DNA of 64,000 bases from Eutreptiella sp. 'Long Island Sound 2002' (GCA_964036045.1 OZ038379.1:16909317-16973316); one strand, 5' to 3'; positions 28,904-41,361 are shown, counted from the first letter of the stretch. The notes: generated by a model not told the origin, from the sequence alone. Made by a program: numbers and translations.

Positions 28904-31612
28904 TTGCCCTGTGTCAGTCTACTGACAGGTGCAGTGAGCACTCTTCTGCAGACGTGCCTGTGTATGGGTGTAAGAGCAGTTGTCACAGTTGCCCCGCATT
29001 GCATCACAGGACAGGACCGTTAGCCCCCCGTGACAACCACTCCCTGGCCGAGGGCCATTGGTTTTTTCACAGACTACTGCTTACTGAGCACTGCACTGAC
29101 CCTGTCTGTGCACTGCCGACCCATGCCTATGGTTTCCAGCGTGAGCCAGGTGGCCGCTTATCAGGATTGCAGCCACCCAGCGAGTGTATGGCTTGTTGAC
29201 CATGTGTTGCATGGGAACTGCCCTGATGTAATGACCTTGGGGAGCCAACAAAGAACGGTGGCTTACTACACCAGGGGGGAATGACAAGCAAGGTGTTATG
29301 AGGCAAGGTGTGTCTTCCCTCCTTGGGGACAAGCGAGCCCACAGTTAGGACCCCTGACTGGTCCAGACCCATGGGGTTCTACCCTTCCTTACAGGGTTTA
29401 CCATACCCCTAAGTGTGCTACGTATGTCTGTGTGTGTCTCACTTCTCTCCCCGGCGTGGCTCCCGGAGACCGGGCTTCGTTGACGTCGGACCGAAGGTCC
29501 TAGTCAGGTACTATTACCACTCCTATGGCGCCCAATTTCTGTGCTGGCGCCTATCCTTGGGGGAAGACGGCAAAAGCCCTACCTACTAGAGGGGAGGGGT
29601 GGCCAAGTGTGCTAAGGGCATACAAAACGCCCATTTTTGCTACAGGCCAAAAGCTAACACACTCCCCTGCCCACGAGGAAAAGCACGCGGGACAGGAGAC
29701 ACCACTACACTACACTCACTAACGCCAGCACCGGCCTTCGAAGGCAGGGTGAGCACTCATCACTTGCACTCAACTCCTGCCAGGCCTGCTGACCCTAACC
29801 CCTACACACGCTACTGGGTGCTGCTGTTGAAGATGTCTCGGGTCCTAATGACCCTCCTGTGAAGAAGACAAGAGAACACAGCGCTGCTAAGCAACTGTGG
29901 CCTAACAGGGGACGCCACAACGTGTTTCCCCTGCTAGGCCTTGGAAGGAAGGGGTGCTCTTGTTGTGTGCACAGCGCGGATGTCGATGAAGTCGAACTGC
30001 CCTCGCCACTCCTGGCTGAGGCACAGTCAATTCATTTGTGATCAGCGCCCCTGTTTTGCTGGGGCAGAAAAATGGGTAGCCGCCGAAGGCAGCTGCTGCG
30101 TGCACCAATCACCCTGAACCTCTCCCACCTGTACAACAGAGGCAAATGAAGGGGTGTTTGCGGCGGAGGAACCAAGCCACACTCCACGTATTATACGCTT
30201 CTCAGTGTGACCTATAATACACTGTCCGCAAACACGCTGATTTGTGATCAGCTCCCCTGTCAAGCAAGCAAGCGTTAAGAGACTCCTCAGGTTCTCTTAA
30301 AGAACGTACCGAGGAGCCCCTGGGTAACCTAAACAAGGTTTACCGTGCGCAATTCGCGTGGCCTACCCTTTAATGCATCATGTGCACGCAGGGAAGGGAG
30401 GCGGAACCATTTCCTCACTGACTCAACCAGGAGGTGAGCTCCTCCTGGGCTAGCCTACCTTACTCACCATGCATCGTGTGAATGCCGAAGTGAAACGAAC
30501 ACAAAACAAGCCTAAGCGTTTTAGGCAACCCTACTTTAACGCTACGGCTACACACGAACAAACACTTTCTTTACTTACCTATGAAGAGAAAACAGGTGTG
30601 AATTGGGGTACAGGGAAAGCGTCACAGCGTGTGAATGCCTCGATTAGGCACATGCATCGCGAGCACAGCGCATATTGTAACCCTACGTGCGCGCTGCGCG
30701 CTCCATTCGCATCGCATACCTTTCATTCCTGTTTTGACCTGTGCAGAGCACGAGGAAGGAACACCCGAACCCCCAACGAACACAGCGTTGACAACCCTAA
30801 CGTTTTGACGAAACAACCAACACGGACGCAATGCGTGCGTGTGAGATGACACTGACATACCTGAGAGGTGGGTTGTTGACCTGCTCTGTGGTGTGGGTTG
30901 AATTTGAATACTTTTCTCTGAAGTTTGTAAAAATTTTGATGCAACTGTGCAAAAATTTCCTTTAGAACTTTAAAAAACTACGGCTCATACCTTCTTTTTC
31001 AAAAGCCGTTTACGCTTGCGCAACCCTGTTTTTGAGTCCGCTTCCTTTCCGCTTGTCTGTGACTTTGAGTTATGTGTAAAAATGACGATTTCCCGCGTGG
31101 TTTCGTCGATTTTTAATGATTTCACTTGCTAAATCGCAAGCCGCTCCGCTAAACGGCAGGAATCACTCCCTGTGGGTTACATTTTCTATTTTTTCCAGCT
31201 CCTGGAGGTTTGTGTCCTCCATTGGGAGTATTGCTCCGCCCTGGCCCTTGGTCAGGACGTTTATTAAAACGCTGTTTATACAGCAATGGCCGTCCGCATT
31301 AGAGCGTTCGACTGTACCCTAGTGGGCAAGCATATGTGCTCTAGGGAGGGGGTCCTGGGTTCAAACCCCACTGCCCCCAAAACTTTTTCCAAAAGTTTTC
31401 GTCGCACGCCGGCGACTTTTGAGGAATGCCCCATCGAAGGGACATCATTCACGGTACATTACACTGTTTTCCAAGGGTACCTACAGTGTGATAGGCTTCT
31501 ATGAACTGATGAGGATGTTTTTGGTAAGTTTAATGCGTTTTTTGAGGTAATTTTGGGAATATTTGAGCCTTTTCCTAGGTCCTACTAGCTTAGCTAACTA
31601 GTACTCCAGGGG
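28904..31612 (+). other. Element 2 3' flank and unassigned sequence
   Basis: No gene is recognised. CCAGGGGGGAATGACAAGC at about 29271-29290 resembles a polypurine tract with an LTR start, but no matching 5' LTR exists in the window to prove it. TTTGTGATCAGC-CCCCTGT occurs twice as a direct repeat (about 30034 and 30240). From 30900 onward the sequence is AT-rich and without structure I can name. Confidence 0.5.
31305..31372 (+). repeat. tRNA-like, pol III-type promoter segment (possible SINE head)
   Basis: TACCCTAGTGGG resembles an internal box A, and GGGTTCAAACCCC, about 42 bases on, is a good box B. The stretch does not fold into a cloverleaf with a matching acceptor stem, so it is not a tRNA gene; a tRNA-derived SINE remnant is the likely reading. 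Confidence 0.35.
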
Positions 31613-32826
31613 GGAGTAAGAAAAAGTCACTGCCATGTCTTTCTTGGAGGGCTTGATCCAGGCCAAGCCCCCCTTAAAACCCTTTTGCTGATGCTAAGAC
31701 AAACTTAAGTGTTTTTATCTCTCTTTTGTTGCCCAAAGTACACTTTCTCAAAGGAACTAGGGTTGTGACCCTAGCCCCCCATGAAGTTCACCCCTACCAC
31801 TCAACTGAGCGGAGGTACCTTCCTTCATGGAGGATATACTGAAATAAAATAGGCATTTCATGCTTTAGGCCTTGGAGGTTAAGCCTAGTGGTCTCCCACC
31901 CAAAGACTCCTATACTCAATTGTTTCTATCACTTATTGTGGTCCTACTTTGTAACTGTTTCTGAATTCAGTTGCTTGGCCAAGTCATTTTCTGTGTGGTC
32001 CTGACATCTATGCCCCACATTCCTAACAGGCACCATTTCACCAAAAAGAGTGCACATGAAGTGCCTAATGCTATCTCTGAGGCAAGAGTCAGACCAATTT
32101 TCATATAAAATCTTTTGTAGTATCCATTTGCGATTGAATCTTTGTGTATAAACCTGCTTTGTCTATCTGCAGCCCTTCTGTGTTACACTGGATTCCAAAA
32201 CCAATCATTGATTCGATCCACATCCTGTTCTTGCTCTACTTGCTGCTTTGGTTTGGGTTTTCAACTACAAAACCTGCAGGATTTCATCAAAATATCTAGG
32301 GCATAAATCAAGGATATCTTTCTTATAGTGGTCAAAGGACTGTTTCATTTTTTTGGCCATTTTTGCCCCGTGAGGGCGCCGCTTCCACTATGGGCGGTTC
32401 CTACTGAGTTTTGAGGTCATCAGGGTACTTCCTACTGAGTTCTGCAGTCATGAATTAATTGTTTCCTGAGCTACAGAAAATTCCTGGAAGACTTTTGAAG
32501 TGATTTTCTATCATTTTTTATCATGTTGAAACCATTTTTTTTTCGTCTGTTTGACTATCTCTACAGGAAGCCTGATTTGTGAGTTATACCATGTTTGCCC
32601 TGATCTGAAGTCACTGTCCACTGTCGCAGATTGCAAACTGAAGTCCTGAGTGGTCCTGATGCATACATGCATGCATGTGAGCAAACACAGAGCCCAACAT
32701 CACCCATTGTCTGTTTGTTCATTGTACAGCCCCATCAAGTTCTTCATTATTTTATTGATCCCAGTTCTGCTCGTCTTAGAGTCTTGGTCTGGTTTTATTT
32801 TCCGATGAAATCTTTGAGTACCTGAA

Positions 32827-33510
32827 ATGGAGCAGGAGCAAACACCAAAGCAAGTGCAACCAGAGGATACAGAGACTATTCAAATAGAGGAACGAGATGC
32901 AAAGCGGGAATTTCACAGTGGTAGCAGAGGTATGGATGCTACTGTGCACGATATCGATTCCACACATCGAAGCGTCGATCTCACGAGTTCTAGCAACGTC
33001 GACGATCCACAAGCGTCACTGGGGTCTTTCGTTCATGGAGCACAAGAGGACGATGGGGCGAATCAAGAAAGGCAACCTTTATCTCAATCATATGCAAGTT
33101 ACCAACCCATGGGAAAACAAGAATTGGACTCTATAGGCGATCCATATGCTTTAACATTGGCTGGGTTGGTGGAACGCGAATGTGCTTTACGCGTCGAAGA
33201 AGAGACCATGCAGAATTTCTTTTATTTACAAGAGACGCTGGTTTTCAACAAGAACGCAGCTTCAATTCCAGAAAGCGACGCGCGCAGACGCTTGACCAGT
33301 TCGATTCCAGGTATGAGTTCGCCGAGTTTCCCGTCAGGATCTACTACGACACGTGTTCCTCTCAGTCCGCCGACCATTATTCTGGAACCTACGTCGACCC
33401 CGAAGGATCACATTTCAGGATTCGATCACAGAGTACCTGTTTGGACGTGCGGTCTGGATCCGTGTACTGCCAATGGCTCCTCCCCGTCTTCTCCAGGAAT
33501 GGATTTGTAG
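32827..33510 (+). CDS. Hypothetical ORF inside the long-TIR element
   Basis: 227 residues, starting MEQEQTPKQVQ at an ATG. It is acidic and Gln/Ser/Asp-rich, with a Ser/Pro/Thr-rich C-terminal third. A middle segment (GDPYALTLAGLVERECALRV) could be helical. No known domain. The frame is open through most of the space between the arms, so it may be the element's own or a captured host fragment. A minus-strand ORF overlaps its 3' end; I cannot tell which is real, and both might be. Confidence 0.35.
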   Translation: MEQEQTPKQVQPEDTETIQIEERDAKREFHSGSRGMDATVHDIDSTHRSVDLTSSSNVDDPQASLGSFVHGAQEDDGANQERQPLSQSYASYQPMGKQELDSIGDPYALTLAGLVERECALRVEEETMQNFFYLQETLVFNKNAASIPESDARRRLTSSIPGMSSPSFPSGSTTTRVPLSPPTIILEPTSTPKDHISGFDHRVPVWTCGLDPCTANGSSPSSPGMDL

Positions 33511-33836
33511 TACTCCTCATGGAGGATGTATTCATCCATTTTCTTCCTCAGTTCCTCGTATTCCTCAGGGCCTCCAATCGCTGTTGAGGATGATGCCGGA
33601 CAGGCGGATCGGGAGACTGAGGCTGCTACGCGCCTGCGGAGATGATGCAGGCTGTCTCCACCGTGGGCCGCTAAGGCCTCTGTGGTAAGGATTGTATTTT
33701 CTTCCGCCCTTCTGCGATCTGGATCTTCTTGAGACCCAGATGCAACACTGAGATGTGGAGCTCGGTAAGGTGGTTCACTCATAGGGTGGGCCATGCTGCC
33801 CATTTGTACTTCGAAAGTTCTTATGGGCCAGGTCCT
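33426..33836 (-). CDS. Hypothetical minus-strand ORF inside the long-TIR element
   Basis: About 137-156 codons depending on the start. The C-terminal part has plausible protein character, with a charged helix GGPEEYEELRKKMDEYILHE and a Ser/Ala/Arg-rich stretch before it. No domain is recognised. It overlaps the plus-strand ORF by about 85 bp in opposite sense. Confidence 0.25.
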   Translation of the reverse strand, partial: RTWPIRTFEVQMGSMAHPMSEPPYRAPHLSVASGSQEDPDRRRAEENTILTTEALAAHGGDSLHHLRRRVAASVSRSACPASSSTAIGGPEEYEELRKKMDEYILHEEYYKSIPGEDGEEPLAVHGSRPHVQTGTL

Positions 33837-34659
33837 GGCGGACAGTTGTACGCTTGGAGTGGACATGATGAACTTGTTGTTGAGCTTTGTGTGCACTTCT
33901 TCTCAGGATCGGTTCCAAAGGTCACAAGGGACTGTCTCTGCTACCGGAAAGATGTCCTCCAATTGTGCCCTATAGATTTGATTGAAAACCCTGCAAGGTT
34001 TTCCTCGGAGAAAAACAGGTTCACAACATGTAGTAGAGCAAGAGAACAATAGGATCGTGTCAATGATTAGTTTGTGAAATCCAGAGTATCACAGAAGGGC
34101 TGCAGATAGACGAAGCAGGTATAAACACAAAGATTCAATCACAATTGGATAATACAAAAGATTTTATATGAAAACTGGACTAACTCTAGCCTCCAAGATA
34201 GCATCAAGCACTTCATGTGCACTCTTTTGGGTGAAATGGTGCTGGTTAGGAATGTGGGGCATAGGTGTCAGGCCAACACAGAAAATGACTTGGCCAAGCA
34301 ACTGAATTCAGAAACAGTTACAAAGTAGAACCACAATAAGTGATAGAAACAATTGAGTATAGGGGTCTTGGGGTGGGAGACCACTAGGCTTAACCTCCAA
34401 GGCCTAAAGCATGAAATGCCTATTTTATTTCAGTATATCCTCCATGAAGGAAGGTACCTCCGCTCAGTTGAGTGGTAGGGGTGAACTTCATGGGGGGCTA
34501 GGGTTACAACCCTAGTTACTTTGAGAAAGTGTACTTTAGGCTTCAAAAGAGAGATAGAAATACTTAAGTTAGTCTTAGCATCAACAAAAGGGTTTTAAGG
34601 GGGGCTTGGCCTGGATTAAGCCCTCCAAGAAAGACATGGCAGTGACTTTTTCTTACTCC

Positions 34660-36185
34660 ATCTCCTCGGCCTGAGTACATTAATCTGTCCTCACACTTTT
34701 CTCTGAGTGATCACTTCAGCCCAACTTCATCGCTTTGCCTTTTTTTTTGCTCTTAGTGTGCCATAAACAGCACCACAAAAAACTGGCTCATCTTCCACTA
34801 TCGTGTTCCCTTTTTTCTTTTGGTTTTAAAAGAACAGGCGACCTCTACAATCTGCAGGTAAACAATGAATTCTAGTTTGTGGCACTGCAGAATGGGGAAA
34901 GACACAACCCAACAACCCACACAACACTCCAATGGTGCCAAAGGGCAATATTTTCACAGTGTATCTGGATTGGCCTTGCCAATGAACAGATTTTTCATCA
35001 GTTTGCCATGTTCAATATTTTGGGTACCCTGTACAGTAAACTGTACAATCAAAGGATCATGGCGGATCAGCAAGGGCTACGCCTTGTCACTGCCATCCCG
35101 AGAATGGAACAATGTGGACACAAAATAAAAACCGGCGGGGAACCGCCATGCATCAAAAAAAGCAAGAGGAGCAATGGAATTGAACTACTGGAGACTTAGT
35201 TTTTATAATGAATAAACAAAAACACAAGTTTCAGCTTTGAAACCTACCCGAATCTAGAGAACTCCGCCGAACAAAAGCTTGCAATTCACGGATGCTGCAA
35301 CAGCAGCAATGGCGGCAACGGCGCGTGTCTCCCATTCTCACCAATGTATAGTTGAAAAGCACGGTTGGCCCTTCAAAATTAGCGGTAATGATGCACATAA
35401 AACAAAAATGTAACTTCGCAGCGCAAAAGCACAATTTTAGGCCTCTGTAAGAGCAAAATTAACATCTCTTACATTGTTTTGCATGCTTCTAGCATCTAGT
35501 TCATCGCAATGTTGCTGAAAGAGTGCTCGCTAAAGAGAGAATGTTTGCCTCGCCCTTTACACATGACCCGAGACGATTGTTTAATACCTACTTGACGGTG
35601 ATCTTCGATCTGTTTATGCTTGTACTTGTTCGCGGGATGTCATGCCGTGACGGTTAGCTTTGTACACATTTGAAGAGGCAAAATATCCTTGATGCTACCC
35701 GCGTGCACTTCATGCCACCCCTGCAGGTCACAAAATTCAACCACCTTTCAGATTCCATACAATTATGCTGCACTTTTTGAAAGACAAAAATCTTTTTTTC
35801 CAACTGTTGTGCACAAAAATGTAGCAACGCAATTTTGGAAAAATGGATATGCTTCCCTTCCGGGTAATGTCAATTTAATTGTGCCCTATGGACCTTCACA
35901 GGTTTTTTCAAAGCAAACCTGTTGCCTCTTGGTTCCCTTTCCCTGCGTGAGCATAAACAAGAATTGTGGTAGTACATTGTATCTTCGTCGTGAAATATTT
36001 CAAAAAGCTGGCCGCAATTTGCACCATTCCCTACATGTGATGTAAAACTATTTGATTTTTAAGTCTTTGGGGATAGCCTTGGTTTACACGCATAAGGAGA
36101 GGACTGTAGTAGTGGCTATCTATCTATCTTCGACACATTGCAAACAGCTGTCCAAGCACGTGCTAGTCTAAGTCTTGGTGCTGAT
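34660..36185. other. No gene recognised
   Basis: AT-rich sequence with only short ORFs lacking coding character in both strands. No repeat, RNA gene or regulatory element that I can support. Confidence 0.6.
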
Positions 36186-36730
36186 GCCACGCACCTTGGC
36201 GAGTCCCAAGCCGCACGCTTTGATGGCGGGCTTGGCCCACCCCTGGGGTGGCAACCCAACCGCGCGCCTTGATGGCGGGCCGGGCCGGGTGCCTTGATGC
36301 CGGGCTGGCGGCAGCCTTTGATGCCAGGCCGGGCCGCAGGGCTCGCTGGCGGGCCGAGCCGCGCATGTGATAGCGGGTCAGGCTGCATGCCTTATTGGCG
36401 GGACAAGCCGCACGCTGTACTGACAGGTCGAGCCCCCGCGCGTGGGTTTTGGGCCGGGCCACGCGCCTCGTAGGCGCGTCAGGCCGTGCGACTTGGTAGC
36501 GGGCCTGGCCGCGCATCTGGGTGGCAGGGCCGGCCGCACGCTTGGCTCTTGGGCCGGGCCACGCGCCTTACTGGCGGGCCGGGCCGCGCGCCTAGGTGGC
36601 GGGCCGGGCCACGCGCCTAGCTGGTGGCAGCGTCACGTGCCTTACTAGCGGGCCTAACCGCGCTTCGGGATGGCGGGCCGGACCGCGCGCATTGATGGCC
36701 GGCGGAGCTGTGCGCTGGCCGGCATGGTGA
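36186..36730. repeat. 25-bp GC-rich minisatellite, about 21 units
   Basis: Units of the type GGCGGGCCGGGCCGCGCGCC plus five variable bases (TTGAT, TAGGT, TTACT) are repeated head to tail. Units are diverged but the GGGCCGGGCC core persists. The block stands out sharply in GC content from its AT-rich surroundings. Long ORFs inside it are artefacts of the repeat. Confidence 0.9.
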
Positions 36731-37984
36731 AAAATGGCTCCAAATAGTTTTGGCAAATTTGCAGTTCCTCTGTGCCCTAAAAGAGTTGAGAATTAAGGTA
36801 CCATGTTTCATAAACATTGAAATCCCATCTAGTTACCCCGACCCAGCTTCAAATATTTCCGAAACGGAACGGCTATTTTCAACCTTGATGCACACCATTC
36901 TTTCGGTCATGCAGCAACTTGCGCTAGTAGTGTATGCGTGTGACCCATCAAGCAACAGCGGCACTTTTCCACACGGATGCTCTGCTAGCTTGAACACTCT
37001 TAAGAAGTGTCTTAGGAAAACACGTTAAATCCAGTCAACGGATATGTCGGCTAACAGCCAGCGTGCACCTGCGCCACGTAAATACCAACCAGCTGCAACT
37101 CCGTTGTACCAACATCGGGCAACACACATCTTCTTAAACAACAGAATTAGCTGTATTTTCGATTCATCTCTTGTTAACCACCTGTTTAACGGCCCAAGGT
37201 TTTGCCATATGCCATCTTCCCAATGCGGAACAAAAATGAAAAACTTTTCGTCAAACAACAATCAAGCACCTAGTGTCAGAAACTATGGGTTTTAAAGATG
37301 GCCAAACAGCAAAATAAATGCACTGCGCGCGGACTGCAGTTCAGGCACCCCTAGAAACTTGCTCACACACTTTGCGCCTAACAAAGTGCTAAAACTTGAG
37401 TCAATGGCATTCAACACAAAAAAAAAGCCACACCACGGATGAATTTCTTGCGGAAACTCAACCAAAATGTAGCCAAGATGTGCTATGCATGCCAAGCTTG
37501 TGCAAAAACCTCTACGCTAAATTACACATTCTGCCAGCAAATATAAAACCAACAAAATGTCCCGGGTTCACCTAAAAAAATTAATTTGACAAACTGACAC
37601 TCCAAATTTCTCCAAAACAGTACAACACGCTTGCAAAGCATGTACTGAAAAGCACATGAAAAATATTTTGTGCAATCACAACAAAAAGCTAAAAAAACAC
37701 AGCCAATGCAACATGGCAAGAGCTCTCATTCCTAAGCACTATTGATTTAGTCCATTTTTACCTCAAAACAAAATACATTTTTTGCAACTGTTGCACATTA
37801 CCACACTTGTGCATTGCACAACGATGTGCAACTCCTTGACAATTGTTTCTGAGATTCCACAGATGAAATGACATCTTTTTTGCATGCCACACACCGGACC
37901 AGATTGAACACTGATCAGCATAGAATGAAAACTGAAACTGTGTTGCATGACATGTGTCAAAGGCAGAAGATGTGATCCATGGGC
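36731..37984. other. No gene recognised
   Basis: AT-rich sequence with homopolymer A runs. No ORF with coding character or known element in either strand. Confidence 0.6.
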
Positions 37985-38098
37985 TATGGGGGAATCTTTG
38001 CACTGCGCGCAACTTTTAGACTATGTTCCCCCCGAAGAACCCCCAATCACACCCGTTGGAAATGCCCTTAGAATTGAGTGACCCAAACTGCCCCAGCT
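37985..38098. repeat. Dispersed repeat, copy 1
   Basis: ATGGGGGAATCTTTG through CTTTTAGACTATGTTCCCCC to ACTGCCCCAGCT. It recurs in the same orientation at 63549-63684. It lies at the 3' end of the minus-strand ORF remnant that follows, whose last codons are inside the repeat. Confidence 0.85.
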
Positions 38099-38660
38099 TT
38101 TCTCATGTACATGGAGCAACATCTCCAGGTGAATGTTCGAGGTTCATCGGGTTGTTTGGTTCTTTTAGCCAGTGGTTTCAGTTGTGAAGAAAGGGCTCTC
38201 TCCTTTCCCTTGCGGTTAGAATCGGATTGGGGTTGAGATTGTGTAGCCACAGCGGGTTGCGAGGACTGAGAGGGTTGAGGGAGCCTGGAGCTGGACGAAG
38301 CCACATCGGCCCGAGGGGGCGCAGCAACACAAAAAGCATCCAGTGTGAGTTGCCGCTTTTCTAGGACCTGCTGTGCATGTTTTGCTTGTTTCTTGGCCTC
38401 TCTCTTTTCTCACGGCGCAAATGATCAATCTTAGGCTGCAGTGTTGGCGCTTCACTGCCGCCTTCAAGGAATGGTTGGCCATCAAGCCCATCCTGGATAA
38501 TTACACTTTCCTCATCCCTTGGTAAGTGGTTACCCTTGCCGAACCGCAAGATGTGCTCAATCACCTTTGGCACACCTGTGACAGGTTGCTCCGGATACTT
38601 TGGGTGCTCATTGCGGGCCCCTAGTATCTCAAAAGTATGGGTCTCTAGTACGGCTAGACG
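38068..38660 (-). pseudogene. Decayed transposon-like ORF with PIP-box-like motif
   Basis: Two overlapping minus-strand frames join into one sensible protein if a 2-nt excess in a GA run near 38400 is ignored. It reads from MQLFGRLAVLETHTFEILGA through KVIEHILRFGKGNHLPRDEE and a charged helix to KRQLTLDAF, a fit to the PCNA-interacting Q-x2-L-x2-F box. A Ser/Gln/Pro-rich tail with Lys clusters follows and the frame ends at TAG near 38069. No catalytic motif is present. Its 3' end is part of a dispersed repeat, so a mobile-element origin is likely. Confidence 0.45.
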
Positions 38661-40662
38661 CCCAAATAGTTGCATTGCGCGCGCACTGCGCCTAAGGCTC
38701 CCCCTATGTCCAGACTGGTCCAGACTGCCTAAAATTGCCACCTGTGAAATTGAAACGCTGTAGAGCCGAAATGTTCGCCATCCACAAAATAAAACCAAAT
38801 TCAAGCAGACCTTCAGCACAACACAGTCTAAAGAGCTGGGGTTGAGGGAATCTGCTTCTCACATCCCGCACATCTGCAACAGCGAATACTATCAACCATG
38901 CCAAAACAAATTCGTTCGAATCAAACCCAAGAAGGGCAAAATTTAACAAAATCAATGGTGGCCAATATAGACAAGGCCTGGTAGCAGTCTCCAGATAAGT
39001 GTCAATGCCAACACCACCAATGCAGCAAGCAAACATTAGCAACAAGGCAGAATCTAGTCACTTGGACTGGGAAGAAAAAACTTGCCAAGATACAGAGAGC
39101 CCCCAAAAAGCACCACGCATAGAGCAGCATGTAGGTGCAAAAAAAAAAAGCCAGACACCGGTAAAATAAAATGTAGATGAAAACATGCGGCAGCAGTAAG
39201 ACAGGAAAATGGGGCTGGTGGGCCAGAGTCAGTAGGTGGGGGAACCCCAGCTACAATGAGAGACTGCCACAAGTCTGCTGTTGGAGACAAATAGATAGAA
39301 TGCAAGCAAAACCTAGTTGGAACTTTGGGAGGAGGTCAAACACCCTCAGGAGCTTACCAAAAGGGGGTTATTTTCAGGTTAGCTTGTGTTCAACTGCAAT
39401 GCAACCCAAAGCCCAAATGAGCTTTTGTGTAGTTGGCATGTTCACCATGAAAGTATCATTTACATCATGAAATATCCATCCTGCCTTTGCATCATCAACA
39501 ACGCATGGTACTGACTGATGAAGGGGTGGGTCTGTGGGGACATCAACAAAGCGGTAGAGTATACGAATCATGCAACAAAGCCTAGAAGGCATACATCCAG
39601 GGTATGCGTGCCAGATCAAACTGAGAAGCATACACCAAGAACTGGGGTGCAGGAAGACACTGTGCACCAATGGTGTGCACTTTGCAAAGTTCACATACAA
39701 CACAACACAGGAAGACACCAGCAGGACTACTCCCCGTTTCTTGATATCCACTTCAGGGACGGTGGATATCAAGAGGGTTGGAGCGAGAACCCCCTTGAGA
39801 GCCCGGCAACCTGCACTGGGTCATCACAGGGGGACGATACATGATGATGATCGGGAACAAAACTGGTGCCCGGTCACCACAGGCCTCTAATAGGCTTGAA
39901 GTTACGCTTAGTATTGGGGTTTTAGTGCAATGTGAGGATTGCTACAAGCTCAGGGTTATGCAATATCGAGTGCAGTGCACCAAACAATTAAGGCACTCTG
40001 AAGCGGAACGGTGGTGATGCGTTGCATGTGGCAGCTTGCTTGGTGCAATTGGCCCTGGAACCATGCAATCCAACCGTCTGCAGTTTTGAAACATCCGTTG
40101 TAGAGTGTTGAGCCCGCACCTTGTAAGCCCCCCCAAGAAACATGAACTTTCTCTTTTGATCATCGGCACTCCGTACACTGTGACCCAATCTGACCCATAG
40201 GGCCCAAGGATGTGGAAGGTGAACAGAACTGCACATTCAGACGGAATCTCATGGCTGTAGGACCAAAAGAATGAGCCAGCTGTTGCTGCTTATGTCCTCA
40301 CGTTTGTAGGATTGCTGTGCCGACTCTACAGCGTAGATTGAAGCCTGGGTCCGCCTTTTGTGAAGCTGCAATTCAATCTTGCCAGTGCACCTGTAGCGGC
40401 ATCCCCCTCTGCAGAACACCACCATCTTCAACCACCCTGCTGACGAAACCGTAGCAACCCACAAAACAGGGTCAGAGGTACGGCCGGGGTTAGGTTATCT
40501 TGTGCTAACTTGCACAAGGATAAAAAAAAGTTTCCAGCAGGTCAGCACATAAGCAGCTCTGCAGCCATACACTCAACAACAAGGTTGACTCATCAGAAAC
40601 ATGCTTTCAGGCAACATGAGCAGGGATGATGGAGGACTCCTTGGTTCCCTGACTTTGCGTGC
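38661..40662. other. No gene recognised; region 3' of the paraflagellar-rod gene
   Basis: Short ORFs only. A TTGATATCCAC / GTGGATATCAA inverted pair forms a hairpin at about 39738-39772. The last ~160 bases before 40663 would hold the 3' UTR of the gene on the minus strand. Confidence 0.5.
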
Positions 40663-41361
40663 TCACTCTGCCGCAAACTCCAAAGGTCTGGGTATAGCCT
40701 CCGGGGAAGACCCCCACTGGTTCTTAACAGGGGTCAGGGCCACCAGCCTTCGGATCTCCTCCCGCTCGGCCACGATACGCACCTCCTCCTCCTTGTTGAA
40801 GTGGGCCTTGTAGAGATTGATCTTCTCACGCTGATTCATCACAAGGTACTGGAACTCCTCCGCAGGGTGCATGAAATCCAGCCCCTCGATCTTCAATGCC
40901 TCTTCGGACTCCAAGAAATCCTCCATGGCCTGGCCCACTTTGCCCTTGAGCATTTCGATCTCCTCCGCAGTTGCCTCCCGAATCTTCATGAGCTCCTTCT
41001 TGGCCTCCGAATGCCGCTTGGCGCTGAGGTCGAACGTCTCGATGCAGAACTCCAGCTGGATGTGCTCCAGCCGCAGCTGCCGATCAATCTCCTCGATCTT
41101 CTTCTCTTTTTTGTACAGCAGGTCGCCGATGCACAAATACGTCTCGCGGAAATACCCCAGGTGCTCCCGGTGCACCATGATCCGCAGGCTGTACATCTCC
41201 TGCTGGCACTTGTCAAACCAGTCCCGCAGTTTCACGGATATGTTGTGCATAATCTGCTCGACAAGGCCGAGGCAAAGGACGGAGGTTTCCGCGTTGTCAA
41301 TGGTGAGCTCCAGCGTGCGTTTGTGCAGAGCCACCACCTCCAGAAATTGCCCGTACTCCAC
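40663..41361 (-). CDS. Paraflagellar-rod-type protein, exon 4 (C-terminal half)
   Basis: Starts after CTGTTCCAG. It codes for VEYGQFLEVVALHKRTLELT, IMVHREHLGYFRETYLCIGD, LYKKEKKIEEIDRQLRLEHI, FCIETFDLSAKRHSEAKKEL, EGLDFMHPAEE and FNKEEEVRIVAEREEIRRL. This is the best-conserved part of the family: K-E-K-R-L-E-E-I-D-R, the T-F-D-x-x-A-K-K-H-S-x-A-K-K-E-L block, and H-P-A-E-E followed by K-Q-E-E-V-K-I-A-A-E-R-E-E. The C-terminal 25 residues are short and unconserved, ending FAAE and TGA. Confidence 0.95.
   Translation of the reverse strand: MEYGQFLEVVALHKRTLELTIDNAETSVLCLGLVEQIMHNISVKLRDWFDKCQQEMYSLRIMVHREHLGYFRETYLCIGDLLYKKEKKIEEIDRQLRLEHIQLEFCIETFDLSAKRHSEAKKELMKIREATAEEIEMLKGKVGQAMEDFLESEEALKIEGLDFMHPAEEFQYLVMNQREKINLYKAHFNKEEEVRIVAEREEIRRLVALTPVKNQWGSSPEAIPRPLEFAAE

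Larger units (their letters stand above)
31613..34659. mobile_element. Element with long (~630 bp) terminal inverted repeats
   Basis: The left arm 31613 to about 32245 and the right arm about 34030 to 34659 are inverted copies. The outer 579 bp on each side (31613-32191 and 34081-34659) align without net length change. Outer ends read GGAGTAAGAAAAAGTCACTG and its complement. About 1.8 kb lies between the arms. Very long TIRs suggest a Mutator-like or foldback transposon; no clear target duplication is visible at either edge and no transposase is recognised. Confidence 0.8.

Noticed and set aside
29525-29545. Primer-binding site TGGCGCCCAATTTCTG of another LTR element
   Set aside because: No LTR end directly before it and no gag after it; a single short match is not enough.
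31305-31372. tRNA gene
   Set aside because: Box B is good, but no acceptor stem matches CTGCCCC and the D and anticodon arms do not form.
36116-36648. Ala/Arg/Pro-rich ORFs in the minisatellite
   Set aside because: Open because the 25-bp GC-rich repeat lacks stop codons, not because of coding.
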